A stretch of 5,547 nt of DNA from an uncultured Pseudomonas sp. (GTDB lineage: Bacteria > Pseudomonadota > Gammaproteobacteria > Pseudomonadales > Pseudomonadaceae). The translations under genes and the position numbers were made by a program. Below, one piece after another: positions 5,238 through 5,547 of this stretch. The stretch covers positions 1 to 5,547 of the forward strand of contig CALMID010000522.1 of assembly GCA_937863915.1 (NCBI GenBank). Reading direction: 5' to 3'. The notes under the pieces were generated by a model that saw only the letters and a list, made by a program, of their open reading frames with translations, made no database searches and was not told where the DNA came from. Numbering within the stretch: position 1 is the first letter of the stretch; the number at the start of each line of letters is the position of its first letter.

Positions 5238-5547
5238 GTGATTCGTGTTCTGGTGGTCGATGACCACGATCTGGTTCGCACAGGCATTACCCGCATGCTG
5301 GCTGATATCAGTGGCCTGCACGTGGTCGGTGAAGCCGAGACGGGCGAGGAAGCCCTGAAGAAAGTTCGCGAACTCAAGCCAGACGTCGTTCTCATGGACG
5401 TCAAGATGCCCGGCATCGGCGGTCTTGAGGCCACCCGCAAGCTGCAGCACAGCCATCCCGATACCAAAGTCGTTGCCGTCACCGTGTGCGAGGCCGATCC
5501 GTTCCCCACGCGTTTGATGCAGGCTGGCGCCGCTGGTAATCTGACCA
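5238..5547 (+). CDS. gacA: Response regulator GacA, N-terminal receiver domain (3' end outside window)
   Basis: Partial: 103 codons, ending inside the receiver domain. GacA is the cytosolic LuxR/FixJ-type regulator phosphorylated by GacS. In pseudomonads it activates the small RNAs that titrate RsmA/CsrA and so controls secondary metabolism, biofilm and virulence traits. The sequence IRVLVVDDHDLVRTGITRML, the segment DVVLMDVKMPGIGGLEATRKL and the ending DPFPTRLMQAGAAG are characteristic of GacA/UvrY. Acidic residues Asp8 and Asp9, phospho-acceptor Asp54 and Thr82 are present; Lys104 should be the next codon, and its first base A is visible. Residue 101 is Asn (AAT) where GacA and UvrY normally have Tyr. 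The start is GTG at 5238: a TGA lies in frame two codons upstream, and GAGG (5228-5231) sits six bases before it. The C-terminal DNA-binding helix-turn-helix lies outside the window. In many pseudomonads uvrC follows, but that is not visible here. Confidence 0.95.
   Translation, partial: MIRVLVVDDHDLVRTGITRMLADISGLHVVGEAETGEEALKKVRELKPDVVLMDVKMPGIGGLEATRKLQHSHPDTKVVAVTVCEADPFPTRLMQAGAAGNLT

Noticed and set aside
4980..5456. Minus-strand open frame of 158 codons running across gacA and the tRNA
   Set aside because: It reads through the tRNA gene and opposite the receiver domain of gacA, so it cannot be a real gene in both roles. The piece resembling AVRFELTEEF is a known false-protein artefact of antisense tRNA-Ser.

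Overview
The window looks like an ordinary piece of a Pseudomonas (gammaproteobacterial) chromosome. The evidence is the GC-rich coding sequence, the close protein matches to Pseudomonas serS, cysG and gacA, and the tusDCBE-yccA-tRNA-Ser block. The species cannot be fixed from the sequence alone. I see no mobile element, CRISPR array or phage gene.

Layout. Positions 1-241 (+) are the 3' end of serS (seryl-tRNA synthetase), followed by a strong intrinsic terminator (264-292). Positions 313-1707 (+) are cysG, a complete bifunctional siroheme synthase. It ends directly against a convergent gene with no base between the two stop codons, and a hairpin inside the last cysG codons could serve as a terminator. 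The minus strand from 4064 down to 1708 carries one tightly overlapped cluster, tusD-tusC-tusB-tusE-ybiB, in which every junction overlaps by 1 or 4 bases. Upstream of it, yccA (4835-4167, minus) encodes a seven-helix Bax-inhibitor-1 family membrane protein with its own promoter and terminator. On the plus strand, a tRNA-Ser(UGA) gene (5033-5122) with a good promoter precedes gacA (5238 to the window end), the response regulator of the GacS/GacA system; it is cut off after 103 codons.

How the parts relate. TusD, TusC and TusB form the sulfur-relay complex that passes persulfide sulfur from TusA to TusE and then to MnmA, which makes 2-thiouridine at position 34 of tRNA-Lys, -Glu and -Gln. serS and the tRNA-Ser gene also belong to translation. 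CysG makes siroheme for sulfite and nitrite reductases, so sulfur metabolism is a loose second theme. The last gene of the tus cluster is a TrpD2/YbiB nucleic-acid-binding protein, not a true phosphoribosyltransferase; its position suggests, but does not prove, a link to tRNA or RNA metabolism.

Nothing here is clearly a new system. The points most worth a second look are: an Asn in GacA where the conserved switch Tyr is expected; the TrpD2 gene locked into the tus operon; the tusE-yccA-tRNA-Ser order, which is also found in E. coli; the zero-gap convergent junction with an embedded hairpin; and overlapping alternative hairpins between the tRNA and gacA.
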